From Mastigocoleus testarum BC008 (GTDB lineage Bacteria; Cyanobacteriota; Cyanobacteriia; Cyanobacteriales; Nostocaceae), in the NCBI RefSeq assembly GCF_001456025.1, contig NZ_LMTZ01000151.1, positions 65,005 through 129,004 of the forward strand: DNA of 64,000 nt, in the 5' to 3' direction. A program made the translations under genes and the position numbers. The first letter of the stretch is position 1, and every line of letters begins with the position of its first letter. The notes under the pieces were generated by a model. That model was not told where the DNA came from and searched no databases. It saw only the letters and a program-made list of their open reading frames with translations. Positions 26,963-35,683 of this stretch are shown here, one piece after another.

Positions 26963-27739
26963 GTGGATAAATCAACACTACCTTCTCTACCTCAAATGGT
27001 AGAAATCTGGCAAAAAACTCTGAACTGGGAGCCAAATACACAGCAACAAGACAATTTTCAGCAGCTCTACGAATTGATATTACAGGGGAATCGCCAACTA
27101 AACCTAACTCGTATCACCGATCCCAGAGAATTTTGGGAAAAACACCTGTGGGATTCATTACGAGGTATTTCATCTTTATTACTATCAGAAAAATCAAAAA
27201 CTAGTAAATATTCTCAACATTTACTCTCATCTTCAGCGAAATTAATTGACATTGGAACTGGTGCAGGATTTCCAGGTATTCCGATCGGAATAGTTGCAGA
27301 AAATATTAATGTAAAACTACTTGATTCAACCCAAAAAAAAATCAATTTTATTGATACACTTTTAACTAATATTCAATTAAGCAATATCCGAACTGTTGTG
27401 GGAAGAGCTGAGGCAATTGGTCAAAACCCCCAACACAGGGAAAACTATGATATTGCTACTGTTCGTGCCGTAAGTAATGCTTCAGTATGTGCTGAATACA
27501 CATTGCCATTACTAAAACAGGGTGGTCTAGCAGTTATTTATCGGGGTAGTTGGACCGAAGAAGAAACAAATACTTTGCAAAGTGCGACTCAAAAGTTGGG
27601 TGGAGCGATCGAATCAATCGAGCGATTTACAACTCCCTTAACTCAGAGTGTTCGTCACTGTTTGTACCTGCGCAAAATAACTCACACGCCAGCAAAATTT
27701 CCTCGTGCTGTAGGTATACCAACTCAAAAGCCATTGTAA
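26963..27739 (+). CDS. rsmG: 16S rRNA (guanine-N7)-methyltransferase RsmG
   Basis: This protein is about 258 residues, starting at GTG 26963 (a TTG six bases upstream is an alternative). It has the RsmG layout: an N-terminal helical part (QQQDNFQQLYELILQGNRQL, NLTRITDPREFWEKHLWDS), a SAM-binding glycine loop (LIDIGTGAGFPGIPIGI), and NVKLLDSTQKKINFID, the acidic segment after strand 2. RsmG makes m7G527 in 16S rRNA in the decoding region. A C-terminal extension of about 15 residues (KFPRAVGIPTQKPL) is typical of cyanobacterial members. Confidence 0.94.
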   Translation: MDKSTLPSLPQMVEIWQKTLNWEPNTQQQDNFQQLYELILQGNRQLNLTRITDPREFWEKHLWDSLRGISSLLLSEKSKTSKYSQHLLSSSAKLIDIGTGAGFPGIPIGIVAENINVKLLDSTQKKINFIDTLLTNIQLSNIRTVVGRAEAIGQNPQHRENYDIATVRAVSNASVCAEYTLPLLKQGGLAVIYRGSWTEEETNTLQSATQKLGGAIESIERFTTPLTQSVRHCLYLRKITHTPAKFPRAVGIPTQKPL

Positions 27740-28327
27740 ACTTCTCAGAATTCACTCACCCAGATTTTCATCAAAGATGTAATCCCAAAAACACACTCTC
27801 GAACAATGCATTCCCAAAAATATATTTCCCCAAAAAACTAATGTCAAAAGGAAATATAGAGTATTCCTTTCCTCACTTGCGGGGATAGGAGGGGGTTCGC
27901 ATTTACCGAGGGGACGCTAGGAGGGAATTCGCATTTACTTAGAGAGTTAAGAAATTTGAATTTGCTTGAGGAAAATTTACTTGGGGAAAAAACCTCTTGA
28001 TGTACTCATGAATTCAATGAATGTTTTCTTTACTACCTAACATTTGTGTAGTTTTTATATTATTGTGAATTCTCACAACAAAGAATAGTTAAAATTACCC
28101 AATGCGACCTGCAAAAATACAAACGTACTTTTATAAAGTAGTTTTTCATCATAGAGTAAGACAAAGACCACAAGCATTTTGGTCAAAAACAACATAAACT
28201 ATAATCGCCAAGACTTAACTTTATATAGAGTTTTCGGCGAATACTAACAAAGAAGCCAATCTTTTAGTCATCAAGACTACGGTTTCAAAATGGGTAACAG
28301 CAAGCGCCCCTAACAGTCCGATCACCT
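27740..28327. other. Intergenic region without a recognisable gene
   Basis: A pair of imperfect direct repeats (AGGAGGGGGTTCGCATTTAC and AGGAGGGAATTCGCATTTAC, about 27886-27938) lies near the start. The remainder is AT-rich and probably carries the promoter of the DUF3038-DUF4335 pair. Confidence 0.5.
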
Positions 28328-28933
28328 ATGCTAAAAGTTATGCAATCTGCTGCCAATTCATCCACTCCAATTTCCCTGTGGGATGATTTAACTAAGATTG
28401 ATGCCCCTCCCATAGTTCAATGGGATAACATGAAAACCCAGCTGGACTTGGTGTTGTTAGCCCTAGAAACACTAGCTGGCATCGGTTCTGAAGAAATGCT
28501 GGCAGCAGCGAATGTACTCAATTTAGAGTCCAAACTGCCAGATCGTGTAGCACTATGGCGACTGCGCCAATCTAATCCCCTGCGAAAAGGTCAAGGAGGA
28601 CGAAAGAAACTCGATATTGAAGAAGCACGATCGCTAGTAATGATTATCTGTCATCTTGCCAAACAGAATCAGGAATTAATCAGACGTGCGATCGATTTGT
28701 TAGAACAAATGGCTCAAGCAAACCGCGAACCTCACCAAGCAGCATTGCTAGGTGATTATATCGATGCTTTCTGTAATACTTATCAAGAACGGATGACGGA
28801 GGATGAAAAAGTTTCCACCGAAGTAATTAGCCACTTAGCATTAAAACTACTTATAGATTTACTGTTTTACAGTGGTCCCGGCGGACATCGTCGTCTTTGG
28901 CTCTCACTTATAGACCGTTCAACAAAATTTTAA
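28328..28933 (+). CDS. DUF3038 family protein
   Basis: This 201-residue, mostly helical soluble protein has blocks QLDLVLLALETLAGIGSEEM, NVLNLESKLPDRVALWRLR, RKGQGGRKKLDIEEARSLV and the C-terminal HLALKLLIDLLFYSGPGGH. The family is restricted to cyanobacteria and usually sits directly before a DUF4335 gene, as it does here with 25 bp between them. That conserved pairing suggests a shared role, but no function is established. Confidence 0.85.
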   Translation: MLKVMQSAANSSTPISLWDDLTKIDAPPIVQWDNMKTQLDLVLLALETLAGIGSEEMLAAANVLNLESKLPDRVALWRLRQSNPLRKGQGGRKKLDIEEARSLVMIICHLAKQNQELIRRAIDLLEQMAQANREPHQAALLGDYIDAFCNTYQERMTEDEKVSTEVISHLALKLLIDLLFYSGPGGHRRLWLSLIDRSTKF

Positions 28934-28958
28934 CAATGTCTTTTTCGTTGTTCTTGCC

Positions 28959-30674
28959 ATGCCTTTATCAAATCCTGTAATTCGTCGGTACACGCCGCCT
29001 ACCTGTACCTTAGAAATTTGGGCACAGAAGTCCCCAATATCGCGCTGGGCAAAACAATCTGTACTAAAACAACTAACTTTCGAACTACAGCTTGATGACC
29101 CGCGACTATCAGAAGAAGATAAGGTGACGATTCGAGGCGATCGCGAACAACTCGAAGCTTTGTGTACAAAAGTATCTGATTACGTGCAGGAATTACTGCA
29201 AAAAGATACAGAAAATTTTTGGCTGAGTTTCCAAGGTTCGCAAGTAAATAATCAAGTAGAACCGCCACCAGATAATTCGAGCAACACTTCGGCGTTTGCT
29301 CATAATCCCGATCCCAGCGTAAATAATTCAAATTCAAATACCGATAATTCAAACTCTGGTGTCTCCCAAGCATCGACAGGGAGTATCCACTTACAACCAC
29401 ATACCCATTTAAAACACAAACTTTTTCTAGGCTCGTTGACAAATCGGTCGACCGGTGAATTTGTTCAACTAACATCATTACAACTATTTGATCTAGCAAG
29501 TGCCCTGGAAAATTACTCTGCTGAATTTATTGCACTCCCAATGAGCACCAGCAGCACCAGCCAAAAAGGAAACACTTGGTCAAGTTGGGGCCCAGTTGCA
29601 GCCGTTGTAGCAGTAGCAGCAGGCTTAACACCTGTCACATGGCAATATGCGAACAGCCTCAGACAGCAACAAGTAGCTACCACATCTTCTTCTCAAAAAG
29701 ATAATGTTGCTTTAAACTCATCACCTTTAGAAAAACAATCTTCATCCGAACTTGCTCCATCAAACTCCTTACCTTCAATTCAGCCACCCTTAACTTCTGA
29801 CTTACCTTTATCTGTCAGTCCGCTTCCTGCACCATCATCTGTATCACCACAAAGTGGCACTGCAGGTGAACTACAACAAATTAAACCCGGTCTGAATAGT
29901 TCTTCAGGAATATCTGCAAATCGTGGCGCAAGTAGTACCTTTACAAAACCTGCAACTCCCAAAAGCAATACTTTAATCGTACCTGGAACACAATCAGACG
30001 CAGCACCAAATTCTTCAATTAAATCCTCAAGCTCGACCCAAACAAACTCCCAAAGTCGTATTGGATCTAATTCTATTCAAAGCAAGATTCCTCCAATCCC
30101 TTCGCCTCCTAAGAGTGCTGCCACTCCCGAATCACTTACAAATCCAATTACAAGTAACTTAACTGGTACAAATTTATCTACTAATAAAAATAACGAAACT
30201 TCGAGATCGTCAAGTCTTCCCCAACCCAATATTCCTGTGGGTTCTCAAACTCGAATAGGAGCGACCAATACAAGTACTTCACTAAATACTTCGACAAATA
30301 CTTCAGCAAATACTTCTGATTTAATTACCAGCCTCAAAAGTAGACCTGGAAGTAATCCTAAAATTGCTACAGGTAACAGCGATTTACTTCGTTCCGAACA
30401 ACAAGTGGCAGAAGTTAAAAAATATTTAAAACGCCGTTGGCAACCACCAAGTGGACTGAAACAAAGTTTAGAATACAGCTTAACTGTTGGAGTTGACGGC
30501 ACAATCGAACGAATTCTTCCCTTAGGAAAAGCTGAAAGAGAAAATTTTGGTAAAACTGGAATACCTGCGATCGGGAACCGCTTTATCTCCCCCAGTAACA
30601 CCGGACAAGATACGAGGATTAGGGCAGTTTTTAAGCCTAATGGTGACGTACAGGCATTTCCAGAAACTGATTAG
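28959..30674 (+). CDS. DUF4335 family membrane protein with long Ser/Pro/Asn-rich linker
   Basis: This 571-residue protein has an N-terminal DUF4335 domain (residues 1-90: NPVIRRYTPPTCTLEIWAQK and FELQLDDPRLSEED). A Ser/Asn-rich stretch, a second conserved part (LFLGSLTNRSTGEFVQLTSL) and one membrane helix (WGPVAAVVAVAAGLTPVTW, about residue 215) follow. Residues about 245-470 are low-complexity Ser/Pro/Asn/Thr. The last 100 residues form a folded domain (AEVKKYLKRRWQPPSGLKQS) resembling TonB-type C-terminal modules. It may span the envelope through the linker. It is co-directional with DUF3038. Confidence 0.8.
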   Translation: MPLSNPVIRRYTPPTCTLEIWAQKSPISRWAKQSVLKQLTFELQLDDPRLSEEDKVTIRGDREQLEALCTKVSDYVQELLQKDTENFWLSFQGSQVNNQVEPPPDNSSNTSAFAHNPDPSVNNSNSNTDNSNSGVSQASTGSIHLQPHTHLKHKLFLGSLTNRSTGEFVQLTSLQLFDLASALENYSAEFIALPMSTSSTSQKGNTWSSWGPVAAVVAVAAGLTPVTWQYANSLRQQQVATTSSSQKDNVALNSSPLEKQSSSELAPSNSLPSIQPPLTSDLPLSVSPLPAPSSVSPQSGTAGELQQIKPGLNSSSGISANRGASSTFTKPATPKSNTLIVPGTQSDAAPNSSIKSSSSTQTNSQSRIGSNSIQSKIPPIPSPPKSAATPESLTNPITSNLTGTNLSTNKNNETSRSSSLPQPNIPVGSQTRIGATNTSTSLNTSTNTSANTSDLITSLKSRPGSNPKIATGNSDLLRSEQQVAEVKKYLKRRWQPPSGLKQSLEYSLTVGVDGTIERILPLGKAERENFGKTGIPAIGNRFISPSNTGQDTRIRAVFKPNGDVQAFPETD

Positions 30675-31126
30675 TTTGGGTAACGGGTAATGGGTAATTG
30701 GTGATGGTAATTAACAGGTAATACGCAAGCACTATTCTTCCATCATGTAACGTTCGCTTAATTACTTATGAAAAAATATTTTTGTAGTAGCGCTTTAGCA
30801 CCAATATTTGTCCACCGTACTATTAGCGCTAGCGTTTCTCCTGTCAGGACGTAGTGCTCTACCAACCTTATTACAAGTTTTTTACCGGACGTGATATCAC
30901 CCACCTGTTTATAAGAGAAGTATTAAAAACTCATAAAAAGCGAAAAGGACTACTAAGCGTAGTCCTTTCGTTCGTATATAAAAAAATTTCTTTCTATGTG
31001 CGCTTCCCAGTGTGAAATTTTTTTATTGGATCCTCATGACTCATTAATCATGAGCACAAAGAATATTGTGAATATGCAAGCGATCGATGAGTAATGATAA
31101 AAGGTGTCTTGTCAATTAAAAGAAGT
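30675..31126. other. Intergenic region between convergent units
   Basis: A short GGTAATGGGTAATTGG repeat follows the DUF4335 stop, and the hairpin at 30944-30968 is listed separately. No gene is visible. The two transcription units converge here. Confidence 0.55.
30944..30968. terminator. Hairpin between converging DUF4335 and ferredoxin genes
   Basis: AAAGGACTAC and GTAGTCCTTT form a ten-bp stem with loop TAAGC, preceded by AAAAAGCGA and followed by CGTTCG. It lies in a convergent gap, so it could serve either strand. Confidence 0.6.
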
Positions 31127-31591
31127 TCAACTGCTTGATTTCTTTTTCTTTTTCATCTTTTGCTTTCTACGCCGTACCTCTGCAGATAAAACCGAACGAT
31201 CTATAGGAAAACCTGCTAAAGGAACTACCTGATACGAACGTTCTGTTTCTAGCCGTTTGACCTCGGTGTAATCAAACCAATGAATACAATCAACCGGACA
31301 AGTGTCAATCGCTTCCTGGATAACTTCTTCAGAATCTCCGTCTTGCCGGATTACCCGCGATCGCCCGTAATCTGGTTCAATATAAAATGTATTCCGGGCA
31401 ACATGGGCACAATGTTTACAACCGATACAGGTTATTTCATCAACGTAAACACCTTTCTGACGAAAAGTACCACCCAGTTCGGGTTCTAATCCAGAACGCT
31501 CTGCTTCGGAACGAAAATAACCACCTAATTCTGGTTCAAAACCAGAACGCTCTTCATCCGATTCTGGCTCTGGTGGCAAAAAATCAGACAT
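31127..31591 (-). CDS. 4Fe-4S ferredoxin-like protein in the ycf35 operon
   Basis: This 154-residue protein's core (residues about 50-115) is a ferredoxin fold with CIGCKHC and DTCPVDCIHW, enough for one [4Fe-4S] cluster. Before it is an acidic N-terminal part with two copies of a 17-residue unit (ERSGFEPELGGYFR and ERSGLEPELGGTFR). The C terminus ends in a Lys run (RRRKQKMKKKKK). Its ATG overlaps the ycf35 stop by one base, so the two are translationally coupled. The DUF2997-ycf35-ferredoxin order is conserved in cyanobacteria. The electron partner is not known. Confidence 0.87.
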   Translation of the reverse strand: MSDFLPPEPESDEERSGFEPELGGYFRSEAERSGLEPELGGTFRQKGVYVDEITCIGCKHCAHVARNTFYIEPDYGRSRVIRQDGDSEEVIQEAIDTCPVDCIHWFDYTEVKRLETERSYQVVPLAGFPIDRSVLSAEVRRRKQKMKKKKKSSS

Positions 31592-31977
31592 TACGCACTC
31601 CAGCGTTGTACTACAAGGCGAATAGAACCATCTTGAGCTTGTTTTTGTTCGGCAACTTGAAAGCCAGCCTTAGCTGTTTCTTTAACTACTGTGTGATAAG
31701 CATAACGCTGTGTTACCTGACGCAAAAATCCTTCTACGGACAAATTCTGTTCCCAATACTGTAGATCGGCAACTAGTTCGTATTCCTTACCATTCCATGT
31801 AAAGCCGACATCATAACCATTGTCTTGCTCAATGGTAACTTCTGCAGCATGAGTTTGACCGCGATAGCCGCGAACATCTCTAGGACCTTGCTTCCAATCT
31901 ATGCCCAAATCATTTAGTGCATCTTTTAAGGACTCAAGATTACGGATTTCAGTCTTGATTTGGCTAAAGTGTGACAT
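31591..31977 (-). CDS. ycf35: Ycf35 (DUF1257) family protein
   Basis: This 128-residue soluble protein begins MSHFSQIKTEIRNLESLKDA and carries the DUF1257 blocks GIDWKQGPRDVRGYRGQT, YDVGFTWNGKEYELVADLQ and QRYAYHTVVKETAKAGFQV. Ycf35 is encoded in some algal plastids and in cyanobacteria. Its biochemical role is undefined. It lies in the middle of a three-gene operon with DUF2997 upstream (40 bp away) and the ferredoxin overlapping downstream. Confidence 0.9.
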   Translation of the reverse strand: MSHFSQIKTEIRNLESLKDALNDLGIDWKQGPRDVRGYRGQTHAAEVTIEQDNGYDVGFTWNGKEYELVADLQYWEQNLSVEGFLRQVTQRYAYHTVVKETAKAGFQVAEQKQAQDGSIRLVVQRWSA

Positions 31978-32017
31978 AGTGATTGTGAATCAATAAACTC
32001 TCTTGATGTTGAAAAAT

Positions 32018-32230
32018 TTACCAATCGCTAAAAGTCGATTGGGTATTCGCTACTTCGCCTGATTGTTCTACTTTGCTGGCAAAGAACTCTGAGGTTGGTT
32101 GATGCGTTACTACTACTCCTAGTTGTTCTTCTATTGCAGCAGTAACCTCAGCGCAAGAAGCACCTATAATTCCGGTGACTTTTTCTTGCACCCGACCATC
32201 TGGATAAATTATGAACTCCAATGTCTCCAT
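32018..32230 (-). CDS. DUF2997 family protein
   Basis: This 70-residue protein starts from the ATG at 32230 (METLEFIIYPDGRVQEKVTG). A TTG six codons upstream extends the frame but is the weaker start. The body, IGASCAEVTAAIEEQLGVVV, matches the DUF2997 domain. It is the first gene of the DUF2997-ycf35-ferredoxin operon. The function is unknown and the sequence has no cysteines for metal binding apart from the one in GASCAE. Confidence 0.85.
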   Translation of the reverse strand: METLEFIIYPDGRVQEKVTGIIGASCAEVTAAIEEQLGVVVTHQPTSEFFASKVEQSGEVANTQSTFSDW

Positions 32231-32248
32231 GCTTTTAGTCGATTGCAA

Positions 32249-33042
32249 CAGTAGAACTCAACAATAACGGACGCATACTACAAAAGAAATATGGGTGTAT
32301 GTGCGAATCACATATTTAACCTTGTAATAGAAGTTTTATATGTTCACTAATGTTTCATATTTCTAAATATACATTTCATAATATTTACAAAAGTTATTTT
32401 TAAAATGAGCCTACACCCCTATACCTTGTAAGTTTCCCTTAACCATTATCATAAGTCAAGCTCCAATATCCTGTGGAGAGCTTTGCAATTGGGAGCCTGA
32501 AATCCTTACTACGAGAATTATTAGGGCTTATTGGCTTTTTAGAGCTACTGTCATAAACTATTGATAATATTTATTATTTATATTGTTTTCTGCTGTGTTG
32601 TTTGCTAATTGCTATGAATGCACAATATGCAGATATATTTGTACGAATATCATTGATTTGATGTGAATATCACCGATTTTCGTTTTTAGTTACTTGTAAA
32701 AAATCTAAATTTTGAATCTAAATTTTGAATCTAAATTTCAATCTGAATTTGAATCTAAATTTGAGCTTTGATTGCCAATGTTCAAAGTATTTGTGGCTAT
32801 ACTGCAGCAATCATTAGTGAATTATATATTCCATTAATCTTAAGCTTTTGTTAGAAGTCAACTCCTAAATCTTGATTCTCATGAATAATTTAGAATTGCT
32901 ATAACTCTCGACTCATTATTTATCACTCATTACTCCTGAATTTTGCTAACTGCATTCAGCTTTCCACAAAATATAAGGGGCGAAAGCCCCTTAAAAATTG
33001 CAGTTTATTTACAAAAATTAAACTCTTTCCCAAATGGAATTC
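32249..33042. other. AT-rich intergenic region upstream of the DUF2997 operon
   Basis: Nearly 800 bp hold no gene. A run of imperfect TTTGAATCTAAA repeats lies at about 32705-32765. A small hairpin AGCTC...GAGCT lies around 32459-32483. The operon promoter is probably just upstream of 32250. The terminator at 32974-32993 is listed separately. Confidence 0.5.
32974..32993 (-). terminator. Terminator of the pilus operon
   Basis: TAAGGGGC and GCCCCTTA form an eight-bp stem with a GAAA tetraloop, 50 bp beyond the pilC stop. On the minus strand it is followed by TATATTTTG. Confidence 0.7.
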
Positions 33043-34266
33043 TTATCCCAAATCTTCAAAGACTTTAAACATAGGTAAATACATAGAGAGTAAAATTACA
33101 CCAACCATCCCCCCAAGAACCACAATCATAATTGGTTCGAGAACGCTGGTTAAAGCTTTAACTGCTTGTTCGACCTCATCTTCATAAAAATCAGCAACTT
33201 TCATTAACATTGCATCTAATTCTCCAGTTTCCTCACCTATGCTGATCATTTGGATCGCCATGATGGGAAAAACAGGGTACTTTTGTAAGGCAAGGCTAAT
33301 CATACCCCCTTGTTGTACTTCAGCCCGTGCGGCGTCGATGGCGTTGGCGACAACTTGATTTCCCGAAGTGTCTCGGACAATTTCCAATGAAGTCAAAATT
33401 GGTACGCCAGAACGCGTCAAAGAACCAAAGGTACGGCTAAAACGAGCTACGGAAGATTTTTGAATTAAGTCGCCAAATAAAGGCATTTTTAGAGAAAGAC
33501 GGTCAATGGTTTCTTTACCAACGCGAGTTTTATAGTATTGCTTATAAGCAAAAGCAAAAGCTGCTACCGCACCAATTACAACTAATACCCACAAACTTCT
33601 TAATATTTCACTGACCCACAACATGAACGCAGTTAGAGGTGGTAGTTCAGTTCCCAAATCTTTAAAAATGTTGGCAAAAATTGGAATCAGGAAGATAGTC
33701 ATAGCCAAGAAAATACCAACTGCCAGAATTCCCACCACAACAGGGTAAGATAGGGCAGCTTTAATTTGGTTTTGTAAACGGGCTACATCTTCGAGTAACT
33801 TCGCTAAACGATTTAGTACCTCATCTAAAACACCCCCAACCTCACCAGCTTGGATCATGCTGACATACAATCCATCAAAGCACTGGGGATGTTTCCGCAT
33901 TGCATCAGAGAGATTGACTCCATTTTGGACATCAGAACTAATCTCTGTAAGTGCTGATTTTAGTTTGGGGTTAGTACACTGTTCTGCAAGAACTCCCAAA
34001 CTCCTAACTATTGCCACTCCTGCATTCACCAAAGCGGCTAATTGACGAGAAAAAACAGCCTTATCTTTTACTGAAACTGTTGCAAATTTAGTTTGAAGAC
34101 CAGCTAAATCAAAGCTTTGAAAGCCTTGAGAATATTCTTTTAAATCTTGAACGACAAAACCTTGATCCCTGAGATTAGTACGAGCTTGCACTAAGGTATC
34201 AGCAACAACTTTCTCTTTTCTAGATTTGCCTTGTGCATCCCGGATGCGGGCAACAAATGTTGGCAT
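33043..34266 (-). CDS. pilC: Type IV pilus inner-membrane platform protein PilC
   Basis: This 407-residue protein has two GspF/PilC domains, each starting F.R.LA.L...GV (FSRQLAALVNAGVAIVRSL near residue 72 and FSRTFGSLTRSGVPILTSLE near 276). Membrane helices lie around residues 172-200, 210-235 and 380-400. PilC is the platform on which the PilB and PilT motors act to extend and retract pili for twitching motility, phototaxis and DNA uptake. It is third in a pilB-pilT-pilC operon with a 114-bp gap after pilT. Confidence 0.95.
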   Translation of the reverse strand: MPTFVARIRDAQGKSRKEKVVADTLVQARTNLRDQGFVVQDLKEYSQGFQSFDLAGLQTKFATVSVKDKAVFSRQLAALVNAGVAIVRSLGVLAEQCTNPKLKSALTEISSDVQNGVNLSDAMRKHPQCFDGLYVSMIQAGEVGGVLDEVLNRLAKLLEDVARLQNQIKAALSYPVVVGILAVGIFLAMTIFLIPIFANIFKDLGTELPPLTAFMLWVSEILRSLWVLVVIGAVAAFAFAYKQYYKTRVGKETIDRLSLKMPLFGDLIQKSSVARFSRTFGSLTRSGVPILTSLEIVRDTSGNQVVANAIDAARAEVQQGGMISLALQKYPVFPIMAIQMISIGEETGELDAMLMKVADFYEDEVEQAVKALTSVLEPIMIVVLGGMVGVILLSMYLPMFKVFEDLG

Positions 34267-34380
34267 TTATCACCTCTATATAAATTAATTATTGGTGTAA
34301 TGTTTAGTCTTTGGGTTTAATTTTTAGTTTTTGATTGCAGAGTTATAAAACTCAAGGTGACTAACCTGAAATGTCCTTAA

Positions 34381-35511
34381 CTACCTTCTTAAAGGAACTT
34401 TTCCACCTGTTTTTGCTTGAGCCGCAGCCTGGGGAGCAGCAGCACCAATTAAACGCTGGACTTCATCGGGTTTAGAAGTTTTTGATATTGCAGCTTCAAA
34501 GGAGACTGTTCCCTGTTTGTATAAATCTGCTAGAACTCTCTCCAAGGTTTGCATCCCTAGTTTGCCGCCAGTTTGAATTGCTGAGTAAATTTGTGCTGTT
34601 TTACCTTCGCGAATTAAGTTGGAAATTGCTGGGGTAACTACCAAAATTTCTTGCGCCATTACCCGCCCAAATTCGCCCGGTTTGGGATTTTTTCTTGGAA
34701 CTAAAGTTTGGCTGAAAATTGCCACTAATGAGTTGGATAGCTGTACCCGCACCTGAGTTTGTTTCTCGTGGGGGAAAACATCAATGATCCGGTCAACTGT
34801 TTGAGCAGCAGAGGAGGTGTGTAACGTTCCAAATACCAGGTGTCCTGTTTCTGCTGCTGAAATAGCCAAGGAAATAGTTTCTAGATCCCGCATTTCACCA
34901 ATTAGGATAATATCTGGATCTTCTCTTAGTGCGCCTTTGAGAGCATTACCAAAACTTTTAGTATCTTCACCCAGTTGTCTTTGGTGAACTAGGCTTTGAA
35001 TTGGTTCGTAAACGAATTCGATCGGATCTTCAATGGTTAAAATATGTTCTGCCCGCGTGCGGTTGATTAGATCGATCATTGCTGCGAGGGTTGTAGTCTT
35101 ACCAGAACCAGTCGGACCAGTTACCAAAATCAGTCCTCTGGGCTTTTCTGACATTTCCTTTACCACATTTGGCAAACCTAATTGCTCAAAGTTGGGGATT
35201 TTTGAACTCAAAGCCCGCAAGCAAGCAGCATAAGTACCTCTATCCTTATAAACGTTCACCCGGAAACGAGCTAATCCTTTCACACCATAGGAACAATCTA
35301 ACTCCCAAGTTTGTTCTAAAGTTTTTCTTTGGGAGTTATTAAGCATGCTGAAAATTAACCTTTGACATTGCTCAGATGATAGAGCTTCATTGCCAATAGG
35401 AGTTAGTTTGCCACTGATGCGAAAATAGGGAGGTAAGCCAGCAGTCAAGTGCATATCAGACCCCCCCATTTCAATCATTTGTTCCATTAAGTCTTCAATC
35501 ATCAGGTCCAT
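34381..35511 (-). CDS. pilT: Type IV pilus retraction ATPase PilT
   Basis: This 376-residue hexameric secretion ATPase has Walker A GPTGSGKTT, an Asp box (LTIEDPIEFVYEP), Walker B (REDPDIILIGEMRD) and a His box (AAETGHLVFGTLHTSSA). The PilT-specific AIRNLIRE-like motif appears as AISNLIREGKTAQIYSAIQ. It powers pilus retraction. The C terminus is extended by an Ala/Gln-rich stretch. The start MDLMIEDLMEQMIEMGGSDMH is normal for the family. Confidence 0.95.
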   Translation of the reverse strand: MDLMIEDLMEQMIEMGGSDMHLTAGLPPYFRISGKLTPIGNEALSSEQCQRLIFSMLNNSQRKTLEQTWELDCSYGVKGLARFRVNVYKDRGTYAACLRALSSKIPNFEQLGLPNVVKEMSEKPRGLILVTGPTGSGKTTTLAAMIDLINRTRAEHILTIEDPIEFVYEPIQSLVHQRQLGEDTKSFGNALKGALREDPDIILIGEMRDLETISLAISAAETGHLVFGTLHTSSAAQTVDRIIDVFPHEKQTQVRVQLSNSLVAIFSQTLVPRKNPKPGEFGRVMAQEILVVTPAISNLIREGKTAQIYSAIQTGGKLGMQTLERVLADLYKQGTVSFEAAISKTSKPDEVQRLIGAAAPQAAAQAKTGGKVPLRR

Positions 35512-35683
35512 ATTGATTCATCTCCTGTTGTTATTTGTCCGTTATTCTTTCCTTTTACCCAATCCCCAGTCGCCGGCTATGACTATAGCTGCGCTACCTA
35601 CGGAGCGGAGCCGTCACCTACGGATCTGCCGACGCCGTAGGCTCTATGCCGCTTGCGGCGGCACGCAGTGCTATCCCCAATTC
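35512..35683. repeat. Dispersed repeat between pilB and pilT
   Basis: The gap consists almost wholly of CCCCAGTCGCCGGCTATGAC, a GCTGCGCTACCTACGGAGCG module and GGCACGCAGTGCTATCCCC. This is the same set as at 37860-38080 and within the NRPS gene. The repeat even runs up to the last codons of pilB. Confidence 0.88.
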
